Source of the DNA: Myxococcota bacterium
GTDB taxonomy: Bacteria > Myxococcota_A > Polyangia > Polyangiales > Polyangiaceae
Direction: 5' to 3'
DNA: 45,253 nt
NCBI GenBank assembly: GCA_963169165.1
Contig: CAUJFL010000106.1
Coordinates: forward strand, 1-45,253
Position 1 is the first letter of the stretch; every line of letters begins with the position of its first letter. Below are positions 1 to 8,168 of the stretch, piece by piece. The notes below the pieces were generated by a model. The model saw only the letters and a program-made list of their open reading frames with translations, was not told the DNA's origin and made no database searches. The position numbers and the translations under genes are program-made.

Positions 1-2
1 AC

Positions 3-1184
3 GCCGAGCTGGCGCGGCGCAAGAAACGCGAGGCGCTGAAGCTGATCTCGTCCGACGAGGCAGACGAGCTCGATCTGCGGAGGTTTCGCCGCGAGGTCAG
101 GGCGCTGAGGTCGCTCGATCATCCGCACGTCGTCCGCTGCCTCGACGCGGGAGAGTCGAAGGATCGTCCGTACCTCGTGATGCCGAAGCTCATGGGACAC
201 TCGCTCGCCGACGAGCTGGCGGCGGGCCCGCTCGAGCCGCTTCTGGCCGCGCGCCTGCTCCGCGACGCGGCCCGCGGCGTGGCGGCGGCGCACGCGGCGG
301 GCATCGTCCATCGCGACCTCAAGCCATCGAACCTGTTCTTGCATCGGGACGGAGACCGGCTGCTCGTCAAGGTGCTCGACTTCGGGATAGCGAAGCGCAC
401 CACGCTCGACGCGACGGCGAACGACGACCTCACCAGCTCGAACACTCGCCTCGGGACCATCCGCTATTGTCCGCCCGAGCAGACGCGCGATCCCAGCGGG
501 GTCGACGCTCGCGCCGACGTCTGGTCACTCGGGATGACGCTGTTCGAGTCCCTCGCTGGCGCTCACCCGTGGGCCGACCTCAACGAATACCAGGTGATCA
601 GCGAGCTCGTCGCGGGCAGGGCGCCGACGTCGCTACCGGAGACCGTGGCTCCCGAGGCGCTGCGAGCGTGCGTGTCGGACGCGCTCGTCGCCGATCCTGC
701 GGCTCGACTCCGCACGGCAGAAGAGCTCGCGACGAGGCTCACACTGTTCTGCGGCGACGAGGCCATCGCGTGGTCCGACCTGCCCGTGCGCCCGGCGCGT
801 CAGCGCGCCGTCGCCGCCACGCGCGTTCACGCGCGAACGACCGAGCCGACGAGACGTGGCTGGACGATCGGCGCCCTGACTGTCGGCACCGCGGCGATCG
901 TGCTCGCGCTGGGCACCGCGTGGAGAGGCCGGCGAGTCGACGCCGCGCCGACGGCCGAGCGGGCCGCGCTCCAGACCTCCTCGGCGCCGACCGCCGCGGC
1001 GCCGCCCCCTTCATCGGGCGTTGCGCCCTCGCAACCATCGATCTCGCCGCCCCCGAGCGCCAGCGTGAGGCGCGGTGCGCCGCGCGCGGAGCCCGCGCCG
1101 AGCGTCAAGGCGAGCGCGGCGTCACAACCCTCTGCCGCACCCAAGGCCCCCGTGCCGGTCGCGACCGTGAACGTCTTCGAGTGA
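3..1184 (+). CDS. Ser/Thr protein kinase, 5'-truncated by window edge
   Basis: Eukaryotic-like (Hanks-type) serine/threonine kinase that phosphorylates protein Ser/Thr residues. The reading frame is open from base 3, so the N-terminus and glycine loop lie outside the window. Visible motifs in order are EALKLI (probable ATP-anchoring Lys), a Glu-containing alphaC helix (RFRREVRAL), the catalytic loop HRDLKPSN, DFGIAK, the activation-loop end GTIRYCPPEQ (APE as PPE) and DVWSLG. After the catalytic domain comes one transmembrane helix (WTIGALTVGTAAIVLALGTAW) and a Pro/Ala/Ser-rich tail to the stop. The catalytic domain is therefore cytoplasmic and the low-complexity tail probably periplasmic, as is common in myxobacteria. 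It converges on the kelch gene, and an FHA-domain regulator lies 3 kb away. Family is certain; substrate unknown. Confidence 0.95.
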   Translation, partial: AELARRKKREALKLISSDEADELDLRRFRREVRALRSLDHPHVVRCLDAGESKDRPYLVMPKLMGHSLADELAAGPLEPLLAARLLRDAARGVAAAHAAGIVHRDLKPSNLFLHRDGDRLLVKVLDFGIAKRTTLDATANDDLTSSNTRLGTIRYCPPEQTRDPSGVDARADVWSLGMTLFESLAGAHPWADLNEYQVISELVAGRAPTSLPETVAPEALRACVSDALVADPAARLRTAEELATRLTLFCGDEAIAWSDLPVRPARQRAVAATRVHARTTEPTRRGWTIGALTVGTAAIVLALGTAWRGRRVDAAPTAERAALQTSSAPTAAAPPPSSGVAPSQPSISPPPSASVRRGAPRAEPAPSVKASAASQPSAAPKAPVPVATVNVFE

Positions 1185-1222
1185 GACGGCAGCCAGACAG
1201 GCGCTCGCGCCGATCGCGATGG

Positions 1223-3016
1223 TCACCATCGCCGCACGAACCGTTGCACCAGCGCAACGATGACCAGCGACACCCAGACGGCCGGCGCCGCGCCGGGCGG
1301 TGGCGCGTGCGTCGCGCAGCCGCCCGGCTCCTCCCTGGGCGTCGACTGGGCGACGACGCACTGCCCCGACGCCGCGCAGCGAGTCCCCTCGGCGCAGTCG
1401 AGCGCGGTGCGACACTGCGTCAGGCACGCGCCATCGGCACAGCGATACGCGCCGCAGCTCTCGCTCGCGCCCGACGGATCGACGGTCGCGGTGCCCGACG
1501 CATCGCACACGCGCGAGAACGCTCGCGGGACGCAGCGAGCGTCGGCGCAGCGGTGGGTCGACTGACACTCGGAGTCGTCGCGGCACGAGGTCAAGCAGGC
1601 GTCGCCGCGACAAGCGAGCCCGCCGTCGCACAGCGCCGCGCTCGACGCGCACGAGCCCGCGGCGTCGCAAGCGTGCGTGATCCGGCGCGAGCCGTCGCAC
1701 GTGGCCGCGCCGCACGAGACGGTCGGGCCCTGGTACGCGCACGAGCCGGCTCCGTCGCACAGGCCCGTGTGGCCGCAGCTCGCCGACGCATCCGACGCGC
1801 ACTCGTCGTCGGGATCGCGTCCCGCCGTGACGGGCCCGCACCTCCCATCACCCAGCGCGTCGCCTCGCTTCGCGTCGGTGCACGCAGAGCACGCCTCGGC
1901 GCAAGCCGTCTCGCAGCAGACGCCGTCGACGCACGCGCCCGTCGAGCACTCGGTGGACATCGAGCAAGACTCTCCGCGCGGGAGGCGGCGCAGCAGCTCG
2001 ACGGTCTTCGTCGGGCCCGCCGCGGTCACGCCGCCGACCACCAGCACCGAGCCGTCGCCGAGCGTGTGCACGCTCGGGTCGCGACGAGCGACGGACATCG
2101 GCGGCAGCGCGGTGAACGGCGCGCCAGCGCGAGACAGCTCGACCGAGGACAGGAACACGCCGTCGAGGCCGCCGAGCACCACGACCGAGTCGCCCGCCCA
2201 GCTCACCGCGCGCGCGCCGACGCGTGCCGCAGCAAGACCGGGCGCGTTGGACCATGTGCCCGCCACCGGATCGAAGCGCTCGGCCGTCGCGAGCGCGCCC
2301 GCCGAGCCGCTCGACCACCCCCCCGCCACGACGACGGCCCCGCCCGCCTCTCGCGCCGCGGCGTGATAGGCGCGCGGGGCGCTCATGGTCCCCGCCGCCG
2401 ACCACGCCTCGGACTGGGGCGACCAGATCTCGGTGATCGCGGTCGCCACGCCCTCGCCCTTCGTGGCGTAGCCGCCCGTCACCAGCACGCGCCCGTCGGC
2501 GAGCAGCGTCGCGGTGTGGTGCACGCGCGCGAGCTTCATCGGCGACAGCTCGCTCCACACATCCGACTCCGGATCATAGACGAATGTGCTCGCGGTCGGC
2601 CCGCCCTGCCCGTCCACATGGCCCCCGAAGACGAGCACCCGTCCATCGAGCAGCGGGATAGCCGAGTGATCCCAGCGCTTCCCGAGCTCGGTGCTCGACG
2701 CGACGTACTGCCCCGCGCCGCACGTCGGCTTGGAGAGCCTCAGCGACCGAGTGGGCGTCGGGAGCGAACCCATGGTTCGGCCTCCGACGACGAGCAGCGA
2801 GCCATCCTCGAGCGTGAGCGCGGTCGCCCCCACGCGGGGCTCTGGCAGAGGGGGCAGCGCGCACGTCGCTGTCGTGGCGAGGTCGAGCAGCTCGGCGGTG
2901 GCGAGCGGATCGCTCGCGCCGTAGCCCCCGATGAGCGCGACCAAGCCGGGAGAGACCTCGGCCACCCCGGGCTCGGAGCGGCTCATCTGGAGAGGGAACG
3001 CGCGCCACGCGGGCAT
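1223..3016 (-). CDS. Kelch-repeat, Cys-rich surface protein with MYXO-CTERM-like tail
   Basis: Predicted exported or surface protein of about 597 residues. The N-terminal half is a run of kelch-type blades (repeated DGRVLVFGG, DGRVLVTGG, GGAVVVAGG, GDSVVVLGG, DGSVLVVGG), which should form a beta-propeller. The second half is Cys-rich, with repeated C-x(n)-DGVC / C..D..C spacing seen in many myxobacterial secreted proteins. The C-terminus has GGCATHAPPPG, then a hydrophobic helix, then RRW. This is the Cys + TM + Arg layout of MYXO-CTERM sorting signals. The start is uncertain: ATG at 3016 was chosen and GTG at 3049 is possible. Neither gives a clear signal peptide, which is odd for a protein with a sorting tail. 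It is divergent from the kelch-like lipoprotein gene. Function unknown. Confidence 0.85.
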   Translation of the reverse strand: MPAWRAFPLQMSRSEPGVAEVSPGLVALIGGYGASDPLATAELLDLATTATCALPPLPEPRVGATALTLEDGSLLVVGGRTMGSLPTPTRSLRLSKPTCGAGQYVASSTELGKRWDHSAIPLLDGRVLVFGGHVDGQGGPTASTFVYDPESDVWSELSPMKLARVHHTATLLADGRVLVTGGYATKGEGVATAITEIWSPQSEAWSAAGTMSAPRAYHAAAREAGGAVVVAGGWSSGSAGALATAERFDPVAGTWSNAPGLAAARVGARAVSWAGDSVVVLGGLDGVFLSSVELSRAGAPFTALPPMSVARRDPSVHTLGDGSVLVVGGVTAAGPTKTVELLRRLPRGESCSMSTECSTGACVDGVCCETACAEACSACTDAKRGDALGDGRCGPVTAGRDPDDECASDASASCGHTGLCDGAGSCAYQGPTVSCGAATCDGSRRITHACDAAGSCASSAALCDGGLACRGDACLTSCRDDSECQSTHRCADARCVPRAFSRVCDASGTATVDPSGASESCGAYRCADGACLTQCRTALDCAEGTRCAASGQCVVAQSTPREEPGGCATHAPPPGAAPAVWVSLVIVALVQRFVRRW

Positions 3017-3088
3017 CGACCCCCGAGCGTAGGACGAGCCCGCGCGCACGTCAGCGCCGTTGAGCCGCGCGTCCTCTACGCGTAACGT

Positions 3089-4291
3089 GTGACCCCGATG
3101 CGATTGCGCGACGCGCTCGTGGTCACGCTCCTCTCTGCAGCCTGCACGACCACCGAGGGGGACGAGCCCGGCGCCGCGCGCGCCACGGTCTCGAGCGCCG
3201 GCGCCAGCGCGGCCAGCGGCGCCGCTGGGAAGCCGGGGCGCCCGGCAGCGGGCAACGGCGGAGCTCCGTCGGCGGGGGCGAGCGGCGCCCCTCTCGCCGG
3301 AGCTTCCGGTGCCACGAACGGCGGTCATGGGGGCGGGTCTGTCGCCGGCGGCTCGGGCGCGGCGGGCGGTGGCGCCGCGGGCAGCGCAGGGACCACTCAC
3401 GCCGGCGGAAGCGGGAGCGCGGGCGCGGCGGGGAGCGGCAACGCGGGCGCGGCGGGGAGCAGCAACGCGGGCGCGGCCGGCGCGACCTGCGGCGTGCCCA
3501 ACCCGCTCGGCTGGGTCGCGACGACGCCGCTCTCGTTCGAGGGTCCGATGGCGGCGGCGCTGGGCGGCCGCGTTCACGCCTTTCAGGGCTTGGCGCACGC
3601 CGTGTGGTCTCCGGCCGACGCTACTTGGCAGTCGCTCGCGCCCTCTCCCAAGTTCGTCGACGCGGTGGTCACTCACCAGGACCGCCTCGTCGTCGTCATG
3701 GATAGCGGCGCGGTGTGGACCTCGGACGCGACCGGCGAGTCACTGTCCGACACCTCCTTCGTCCTGCCAAACCCTCGGCGCGTGTGGCTGACGTCCACGC
3801 CGTTGGGTGTGGTTCGAGTTGGCATGCTCTTCAAGGATCGAAAGTCAGATTTGTTCGATCCAACGACGGGTGAGCGACGCGACTTGCCCGAGGTCCCCTT
3901 CACGCTCGACGTCGACGGCGCGGCGTCGACAGGCACGACGCTCTACGCGATGGGCGACGATGATCTCGCGACCACCCGCCTCGCAGCGCTCGAGCTGTCG
4001 TCGAGTCAACCCACCTGGACGATGAAGGCGACGCTCACTCCCAGACAGCCTTCAGCGACCCCGCTGGTCATCGACGGCGTGCTCTGGCGCTTCGGGGGCG
4101 CGTTCGGCCAATCGGGCGCGGACACGACGGCGCTCTTCGACCCGGTCGCCAACCGGTGGTGCGAGGGCCCCGCGCTACCTGTCGGGGTCACCCGCCCCGC
4201 GGTGGTGAGGCTCGGCGCGGAGGTCGTCTTGCTCGGCGGCCACGACTCGCTCACCCAGCTCCACGGCGTCTTTCGCGCGAAGCTGCCATGA
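3089..4291 (+). CDS. Stalked lipoprotein with kelch-like C-terminal domain
   Basis: Predicted lipoprotein of about 400 residues. The GTG at 3089 is the longest start; ATG at 3098 gives the cleaner signal MRLRDALVVTLLSAAC, with lipobox LSAAC. The Cys is followed by about 110 residues of low-complexity Gly/Ala/Ser sequence (SAGASGAPLAGASGA and similar), an extended stalk. The C-terminal 260 residues hold loose kelch-like blades (DGVLWRFGG, GAEVVLLGGHD, LFDPTTGERRDLPE, LFDPVANRWCEGPALP). Its stop overlaps the start of the FHA regulator gene by ATGA, so the two are probably co-translated. It is head-to-head with another kelch protein gene. Binding partner unknown. Confidence 0.85.
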   Translation: MTPMRLRDALVVTLLSAACTTTEGDEPGAARATVSSAGASAASGAAGKPGRPAAGNGGAPSAGASGAPLAGASGATNGGHGGGSVAGGSGAAGGGAAGSAGTTHAGGSGSAGAAGSGNAGAAGSSNAGAAGATCGVPNPLGWVATTPLSFEGPMAAALGGRVHAFQGLAHAVWSPADATWQSLAPSPKFVDAVVTHQDRLVVVMDSGAVWTSDATGESLSDTSFVLPNPRRVWLTSTPLGVVRVGMLFKDRKSDLFDPTTGERRDLPEVPFTLDVDGAASTGTTLYAMGDDDLATTRLAALELSSSQPTWTMKATLTPRQPSATPLVIDGVLWRFGGAFGQSGADTTALFDPVANRWCEGPALPVGVTRPAVVRLGAEVVLLGGHDSLTQLHGVFRAKLP

Positions 4292-5493
4292 GCGACACGA
4301 AGACCCACCGCTCGCCGGCCCGACGCGCGGCCCGCGGGGGCGCGTCGCTCCGCGTGGCCCACCCATCGATCTCGGTGGTCGAGCTGCGCGCGCGCGGTGA
4401 GCAGCCCCTGGGACGCGAGCAGCTCTGCGCGAGGGACGACGAGATCTCGACGCGGCACGCCCAGATCACCGCGGACGCGGACGGTTACTCGATCGTCGAT
4501 CTACGCTCGCGAAACGGCACGTTCGTCCAGGGCGCGCGGCTCGAACCAGGGCGCGCTCTTCGCCTCGTCGACGGCGACATCCTCCGCTTCGGCGCGACGC
4601 TCGCGGTGTTTCGCTCTGGCGCGCTCCCGCCGCCTTGTCCACCTACCAAGAACCACGGAGGCCCGTTCGGCCAGGCCGCGCTCGAGCAGCAGCTCCGCGC
4701 GCTCGCGCGCCTCCCCGAGCTCCGCTTCGTCCTCGTGCGCGGCGAGACCGGCGCGGGCAAGGAAGACGCGGCGCGCCAGATCGCCGCGCGCCTGCGCCCG
4801 CGCGGCCCGCTCGTCGTGACCAACGTCGCGCAGCTCGGGCCCAGCACCTTTCACTCTGAGCTGTTCGGTCACGCGCGCGGGTCCTACACCTCGGCGCACA
4901 CCGCGCACCGCGGGCTCTTGCTGGACGCGGGCGCGGGCGCGATCGTGCTGGACGAGCTCGCGGAGCTGACGCTCGAGCAGCAGGTCGTCATGCTCCGCGC
5001 GATCGAGAACGCCGAGCTGACGCCGGTGGGCGGAGACCCGACGCGGCACGGCGCGCTGATCATCGGCACGACCAACCGGGACCTCGAGGTGGCCGTCGCG
5101 ACGGGGGCGCTGCGCGCCGACTTCGCCGCGCGCCTCAAGGCGGCCGTCGTGCGGCTCGCGCCGTTGCGAGAGCGGGCCGAGGACATCCCGTCGATCGCGG
5201 TCGCGCTGGCGGCCAGGGTCGGCATCGAGCTCGACGCCGAGGTCGAGGCGCTCGAGCACCTGATGCGCCTGCCGCTCCTCGAGAACGCCCGCGAGCTCGC
5301 GCGGATCGTGGCCTCGGCGAGCGACGTCGACGGGCGCCTCCACCAGCGTGACGTCGGGCGCCTCGCGGGGCCGCCCCCTGCGCTGGATCTCTCTCGCGTG
5401 CACGACGGCGCGTACGCGTCGGACCGCGCGCTCGCGAGGGCCGCGGGCATCTCGCGCCGTCAGGCGATGAAGGTGAAGCGCGCGCCTCGATGA
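4288..5493 (+). CDS. FHA-domain AAA+ enhancer-binding-type regulator, degenerate GAFTGA
   Basis: A 401-residue regulator of the NtrC/bacterial enhancer-binding family with an N-terminal FHA (phosphothreonine-binding) domain. FHA landmarks are GREQL (42-46), STRHAQI (54-60) and RNGTFV (75-80). The AAA+ core has Walker A GETGAGKE (152-159), Walker B AIVLDE (218-223), GTTNRDL (sensor I region) and LRERAEDIP. The sigma54-contact loop, normally GAFTGA, reads GSYTSA (198-203), and the usual PWPGNVREL helix is degraded to LPLLENARELAR. A short helix-turn-helix-like end (RALARAAGISRRQAMKVKRA) may bind DNA. ATG at 4288 overlaps the upstream lipoprotein stop. It may respond to a nearby Ser/Thr kinase through FHA. 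Sigma54 dependence is doubtful. Confidence 0.92.
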   Translation: MSDTKTHRSPARRAARGGASLRVAHPSISVVELRARGEQPLGREQLCARDDEISTRHAQITADADGYSIVDLRSRNGTFVQGARLEPGRALRLVDGDILRFGATLAVFRSGALPPPCPPTKNHGGPFGQAALEQQLRALARLPELRFVLVRGETGAGKEDAARQIAARLRPRGPLVVTNVAQLGPSTFHSELFGHARGSYTSAHTAHRGLLLDAGAGAIVLDELAELTLEQQVVMLRAIENAELTPVGGDPTRHGALIIGTTNRDLEVAVATGALRADFAARLKAAVVRLAPLRERAEDIPSIAVALAARVGIELDAEVEALEHLMRLPLLENARELARIVASASDVDGRLHQRDVGRLAGPPPALDLSRVHDGAYASDRALARAAGISRRQAMKVKRAPR

Positions 5494-5503
5494 CGCCGCC
5501 AGG

Positions 5504-5959
5504 TCACGAGAGCGAGCCGCGCGTCGGAAATCGCAGCAGCGACAGCGCCGTGCCCGCGCCGAACAGCGCGAGCGAGTGAAGCTGCGGTCCCCCGAGCCGA
5601 CCGATCACGAACCCGAAGATCGACACCGACTCGGACAGCGCGAGGCTCAGGATGAACGGCGTCATGAACAGCTGCACACGCGGCGCGAGCTGCGCGTCGG
5701 TCACCACCCCCTCGATGGGCTTGCCTCGCGCGGCGACGGCCTGGGCGTACAGACGACGGGGTAGCACCAGCGACACCACGGCCAGCGACGCGGCGACCGC
5801 GGTGAGCGCGAGGACCGTGCTCTCTGGCGGCGCGGGCGGCGGGGGCGTCGAGCCGCGCAGGTGGTGGTCGATGCCGGCGAGCGTCACCGTCGAGATCGCC
5901 ATCGCGCCCCACAGCGTGCGAAGGGTCATGAGCTGCGCGTCGAGCGACACTGATTTCAT
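5504..5959 (-). CDS. Hypothetical four-helix membrane protein
   Basis: A 151-residue protein with about four hydrophobic helices: LWGAMAISTVTLAGI, STVLALTAVAASLAVVSLVL, FMTPFILSLALSESVSIFGFVIG and LHSLALFGAGTALSLL. A proline-rich loop (GSTPPPPAPPES) separates the first two. The third helix has a buried Glu in LALSESVSIFGFVIG, which loosely recalls the proton-carrying helix of F-type ATP synthase subunit c. The Gly-rich first helix of subunit c is absent, so this is a resemblance only. The start is ATG at 5959. It converges on the FHA regulator with 10 bases between stops. Function unknown. Confidence 0.7.
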   Translation of the reverse strand: MKSVSLDAQLMTLRTLWGAMAISTVTLAGIDHHLRGSTPPPPAPPESTVLALTAVAASLAVVSLVLPRRLYAQAVAARGKPIEGVVTDAQLAPRVQLFMTPFILSLALSESVSIFGFVIGRLGGPQLHSLALFGAGTALSLLRFPTRGSLS

Positions 5960-6029
5960 CGTCCGGCCAGCCTAATGCCAAACGTGCCCGGGCGACCAAC
6001 GGCGTCCGCGCGGGCCTCGACACGCAGCC

Positions 6030-6989
6030 ATGGTAAGCCTGCGCGCGCTCCAGATGGGTCGCGCCCGCGCAGCCACGCTCGCCGTCACTCTGCCGCTCAT
6101 CACGCTCGCCGGTTGTGGTGGACGCCCGAGCTCTTCGTCGCAGGCGCCCGGCGTCGCCGCGCCGCGCGCGTCGGGGCGCGCGGCGCCGACCGTGCCCGCG
6201 GGAGCGCCAGCCGTCGTCTCCTCCGAGCGGCCCGGCGGCGCGACGCCCGATGACGAGACGACCAGGTTCGTGCTCGACGTGCTGGCGCGCGGCCCGATGG
6301 TGCCGAGCTTTCGTCATGACGGGCCGCTGTGGGAGCAGGCGACGCGCGCCAGAGAGATCGCGCGCCGGGGGGCGCAGCTCCGCCGGCAGGTCGAGTCGCC
6401 CGAGTTCGCCGCGCGGTACCGGGCGTTCCGCGAAGAGCAGGCCCGCGGCGACGAGCTCCCCCGCCCGCGGGCCTCGCGTGAGCTCCAGGACGAGAGCGTC
6501 TCGAAGCACGAGGTGTCGCTCGCCGCGCTGAAGAAGGCGCTCGAGGATCCCGACATGACCGCTCCTCAGCGCTCCGCGTTCACGAGCTTGCGCGTGGCGG
6601 TCGAGCGCGCGCTCGCCGACACCAAGGCCCACCCCGAGCGGTTCGACGAGCTCGCCCGGCTCGAGGCCGAGGAGGCGCAGCGGCTGGAGCGGCAGCAGCA
6701 GATGAAGCGCGCCGAGGTCCTGGCTCGCCTCCCCGAGGATCATCGAAGGCTGGTGCTCACGCGCCTCGAGCAAGTCCTGGAGCAGACCGCCGACGTCGCG
6801 TTCGACGCCACGCTCGTCGAGGCGGCCGGACGCCGCCGCTTCGCGGATCCCGAGCTCGAGGCGAAGGGCGCGGTGTGGAAGGCCGGGTTCCGCGCGGGGC
6901 GCCCCGCGCTCACCGCGGCGCGGGCGCTCGCGTCGGCGTGGATCGCCGACCTGAGGCGCGCGGGCGTCGAGCCCGTCAGGTCGCGCTGA
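6030..6989 (+). CDS. Hypothetical lipoprotein, helical and charged
   Basis: Predicted lipoprotein of 319 residues from ATG 6030. ATG at 6054 gives a more typical signal, MGRARAATLAVTLPLITLAGC, with lipobox LAGC. No good Shine-Dalgarno separates the two choices. After a short Ser/Pro/Ala linker the protein is mostly charged helix, rich in Arg, Glu and Ala (RLEAEEAQRLERQQQMKRAE), and probably coiled in part. No family is recognised. It converges on the methyltransferase gene 6 bases downstream. A lipid-anchored periplasmic protein of unknown role is the most that can be said. Confidence 0.75.
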   Translation: MVSLRALQMGRARAATLAVTLPLITLAGCGGRPSSSSQAPGVAAPRASGRAAPTVPAGAPAVVSSERPGGATPDDETTRFVLDVLARGPMVPSFRHDGPLWEQATRAREIARRGAQLRRQVESPEFAARYRAFREEQARGDELPRPRASRELQDESVSKHEVSLAALKKALEDPDMTAPQRSAFTSLRVAVERALADTKAHPERFDELARLEAEEAQRLERQQQMKRAEVLARLPEDHRRLVLTRLEQVLEQTADVAFDATLVEAAGRRRFADPELEAKGAVWKAGFRAGRPALTAARALASAWIADLRRAGVEPVRSR

Positions 6990-6995
6990 GCGCGC

Positions 6996-7622
6996 TCACG
7001 CGGCCACGCGCGAGACCGTACAGAGCCACGGCTGCTGCTCACGCGGCAGCCCGTCGGGCCGATAATAGTGGCGCTCGACGGCGAACCCGGCGCGCTCGAG
7101 GTGCGCGGTCCAGCCCGCGAGCTCGTGGTACGCGGCCCAGCGATCTCCCTGAAAGCCCTCGCCGCCATCCCCCCGCGGGTTCGACGCGAACAGCACGCCG
7201 CGCGGGCGGAGCGCCGCCCGCAGCTCACCGAGGACGCGCGGCAGCTCGGTCGACGGGACATGGAACAACGACGCGTTCGCGAACACGCCGTCGAACCGCG
7301 CGCGCGGCAGCGACAGCTCGAGGAAGCTCTGATGCCACACCTCGCACCGCGCGTACTCGCGCGCCATCGCGACGAACGACGCCGTGCCGTCGAGGCCCAC
7401 CGGACGATGCCCGCGCTGCGTGAGCGCCAGCAGATCTCGTCCAGGCCCGCACCCGAAATCGAGCACGTCGAACGGCGGCTCGCCCTCGATCGCCGACAGC
7501 AGCGCGTCGAGGTTCTGCGAGACGTCGTGCGTGCGCGTACCCTCCCAGAACCGCTCGGCCGTCTGCTCGTAGTGCGCGAGCGTCCTGTGCGCCTTCGCGC
7601 GCGCGGGCCACTCGTCAGTCAA
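6996..7622 (-). CDS. SAM-dependent class I methyltransferase
   Basis: A methyltransferase of about 208 residues. Motif I is VLDFGCGPGRDLL, the SAM-binding loop, followed by the acidic motif II region (PVGLDG), motif IV-like FDGVFANASLFHVP and RPRGVLFASNPRG. This is the Methyltransf_11/25 pattern for small-molecule or protein substrates. The start was placed at TTG 7622, within TTGACTGA, where it overlaps the stop of the upstream gene. The frame remains open further upstream, but that stretch is Arg/Ser-rich and antisense-like. It is probably co-translated with the upstream repeat protein. Substrate unknown. Confidence 0.88.
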   Translation of the reverse strand: MTDEWPARAKAHRTLAHYEQTAERFWEGTRTHDVSQNLDALLSAIEGEPPFDVLDFGCGPGRDLLALTQRGHRPVGLDGTASFVAMAREYARCEVWHQSFLELSLPRARFDGVFANASLFHVPSTELPRVLGELRAALRPRGVLFASNPRGDGGEGFQGDRWAAYHELAGWTAHLERAGFAVERHYYRPDGLPREQQPWLCTVSRVAA

Positions 7623-8136
7623 CCGCGCACCAGATCCTGAGCACGACCGCGCCAGGCTCGAGCAGCTTCGCGTCGATGCGTCGGATGCGCGTGAGCGGCC
7701 CCGGCAGGCGGTGCGCGAGCCGCTCGCGCACGAACGCGCGGCGCTCGGCGTCGGACGATCGCAAGGAGAGCTTGGACTCCTCGACGACGAACGTCCGCAG
7801 CTCGAGCGCGTCGCCGAGCGGGTGCGTCTTGCGCTCGGTCGGCCTGCGCGGCCCCTCGAGCTCTTCATCGATCGCGGCGAGCGACTCTCTCCCGAGCTTG
7901 CCCTCGCGGATCTCGATCTCGGGCGCCGACAGCTGGCGCTTCGCGGAGCGCCCCGCGCGCCCGCGCTCGTCGAAGCTCACGGTGGTCAGCGGCGCGCGCG
8001 GCCACGGCTCCGACGCGAGATCGCTCTCGATCTCGGCGAGCGTGCTGCGGCCGAGGCCGGCCTCGCCGTAGGTGATCTCGGGGCCGCTCTGCGGACGGAC
8101 GGGGCGCTTGTTGGGCGGGCGAAGCTTCGGTTGCAC
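7615..8136 (-). CDS. Hypothetical protein with internal duplicated motif
   Basis: About 173 residues from GTG 8136. ATG at 8187 is possible but would overlap the divergent cyaY start. A segment near the N-terminus, PEITYGEAGLGRSTLAEIES, is repeated about 55 residues later as PEIEIREGKLGRESLAAIDE. The shared pattern is PEI-x3-E-x2-LGR-x2-LA-x-I. The C-terminal third is rich in Arg and Leu and could be helical. No family was recognised. The stop overlaps the TTG start of the methyltransferase by 8 bases, so the two probably work together. The start is separated from cyaY by about 32 bases, suggesting a shared divergent promoter region. Confidence 0.7.
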   Translation of the reverse strand: MQPKLRPPNKRPVRPQSGPEITYGEAGLGRSTLAEIESDLASEPWPRAPLTTVSFDERGRAGRSAKRQLSAPEIEIREGKLGRESLAAIDEELEGPRRPTERKTHPLGDALELRTFVVEESKLSLRSSDAERRAFVRERLAHRLPGPLTRIRRIDAKLLEPGAVVLRIWCAVD

Positions 8137-8168
8137 GGGGCCTCGAACTATCGCAAAGACCCGCCGCG

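Noticed and set aside
1185..1222. GGCGC/GCGCC mini-hairpin between convergent genes as a terminator
   Set aside because: Only a five-base stem with no T-run; expected by chance at this GC content.
467..3085. Long plus-strand open frame of over 800 codons across the kinase end and the kelch gene
   Set aside because: It is Arg/Ala-rich, has no domain motifs and lies antisense to the kelch gene; typical of high-GC shadow frames.
3017..3676. N-terminal extension of the kelch protein
   Set aside because: This part runs antisense through the lipoprotein stalk and is Arg/Ala-rich without structure.
7623..7868. N-terminal extension of the methyltransferase
   Set aside because: The extension is Ser/Arg-rich and overlaps the upstream gene in another frame; the fold starts after the TTG at 7622.
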